Shown: positions 14,490 to 14,753 of the stretch, in pieces | Layout: each line of letters begins with the position of its first letter | Numbering within the stretch: position 1 is the stretch's first letter | Source of the DNA: Bdellovibrio sp. CG10_big_fil_rev_8_21_14_0_10_47_8 | GTDB taxonomy: Bacteria > Bdellovibrionota > Bdellovibrionia > Bdellovibrionales > Bdellovibrionaceae | DNA length: 14,753 bases | Assembly (NCBI GenBank): GCA_002773975.1 | Contig: PEZR01000103.1 | Coordinates: 776 to 15,528 of the forward strand | Direction: 5' to 3' | Program-made: the position numbers and the translations under genes | Notes under the pieces: generated by a model | Databases searched by the model: none | What the model was told of the DNA's origin: nothing | Seen by the model: the letters and a program-made list of their open reading frames with translations, nothing else

Positions 14490-14576
14490 AATACCCTCTT
14501 TGTAAGACCATGATAACTGAGGCCATTTTTCAAAAACACTTGTATTTTAAAGGCCCTTTGCTATGGTGCATTACCC
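14490..14576. promoter_or_regulatory. Divergent intergenic region between ribF and the right-edge gene
   Basis: For ribF a minus-strand TATCAT (14515-14510) is a possible -10 without a good -35. For the plus gene TTGTAT (14540-14545) and TATGGT (14562-14567) are 16 bases apart, each matching 4 of 6. That would place the start of transcription within a few bases of the ATG. Both are weak calls. Confidence 0.25.
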
Positions 14577-14753
14577 ATGGCGCTACCGATCATCAGGACC
14601 AAAAAAACACGACCTCTCCCGCTGCCATCAGCCTCGACCTGGCGATCTTTTTTTCGTCGGCTCTATCGGTCCAGAGGCATTGTCCTGCGAGCCCTTCTCT
14701 GTTGGGGCATTGGCTGCCTGATTTTGCTCAATGACGAAGTCAATTCTTATGAC
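14577..14753 (+). CDS. N-terminal part of a membrane protein, runs off the window
   Basis: The first 59 codons are open to the window edge. A basic, Pro-rich start (MALPIIRTKKTRPLPLPS) is followed by WRSFFRRLYRSRG, one hydrophobic segment (IVLRALLCWGIGCLILL) and NDEVNSYD. A membrane segment followed by this acidic YD motif resembles the beginning of CHASE2-type sensor proteins, but too little is present to assign it. No start other than this ATG is in frame after the TAA at 14514. The Shine-Dalgarno is poor (the preceding bases read ATTACCC). It is divergent from ribF. Confidence 0.5.
   Translation, partial: MALPIIRTKKTRPLPLPSASTWRSFFRRLYRSRGIVLRALLCWGIGCLILLNDEVNSYD

Noticed and set aside
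13973..14491. Long plus-strand open frames opposite ribF
   Set aside because: RibF motifs on the minus strand are complete, and the plus products are low-complexity shadows.

Overview
The window looks like chromosomal DNA of a Bdellovibrio-like predatory bacterium (Bdellovibrionota, formerly Deltaproteobacteria). This is an inference from three things: a type IV pilus operon in the order pilB-pilT-like-pilC-pilS-pilR, many small secreted or lipoprotein genes, and moderate GC content. No species was assigned, because no database search was possible.

Layout from left to right. The first ~200 bases hold no clean gene. A plus-strand DUF4442/hotdog thioesterase-like gene (206-697) then meets a minus-strand EI24/CysZ-like membrane protein head-on, with overlapping stop codons. 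The EI24 gene is translationally coupled (TGATG) to an upstream helical hypothetical gene. A small exported protein gene (1938-2357) follows. Next is a tight minus-strand envelope operon with overlapping reading frames (4354 to 2454): an exported redoxin with a CPC motif, a YtkA/FixH-like lipoprotein, and an outer-membrane barrel candidate. A second YtkA/FixH-like protein (4486-4959) is divergent from it. Between the two lies a 22-bp near-perfect palindrome beside a perfect TATAAT -10 element. The shared WMPxMGHG motif and the redoxin suggest an envelope redox or metal (possibly copper) module. A strong bidirectional terminator (4979-5011) separates this from a small secreted Arg/Asp-rich six-cysteine protein gene.

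The right two thirds is one long minus-strand gene train, read from high to low coordinates: ribF, a shikimate-dehydrogenase-like Rossmann protein (ATGA overlap), pilB, a PilT paralogue with degenerate catalytic motifs, pilC, pilS, pilR, and a tRNA-Arg(CCU) gene that begins 6 bases after the pilR stop. PilB should power pilus extension on the PilC platform, and PilS/PilR form a sigma-54-linked two-component system. The PilT-like protein keeps the PilT fold signature but has lost the Walker B Glu and the His box. No pilA or minor pilin gene is visible. At the far right a divergent plus-strand gene starts at 14577 and runs off the window.

The most interesting points are the degenerate PilT-like protein inside the motor operon, the divergent envelope module with its palindromic operator candidate, the divergent AroE-like protein between ribF and pilB, and the tRNA attached to the end of the pil operon.
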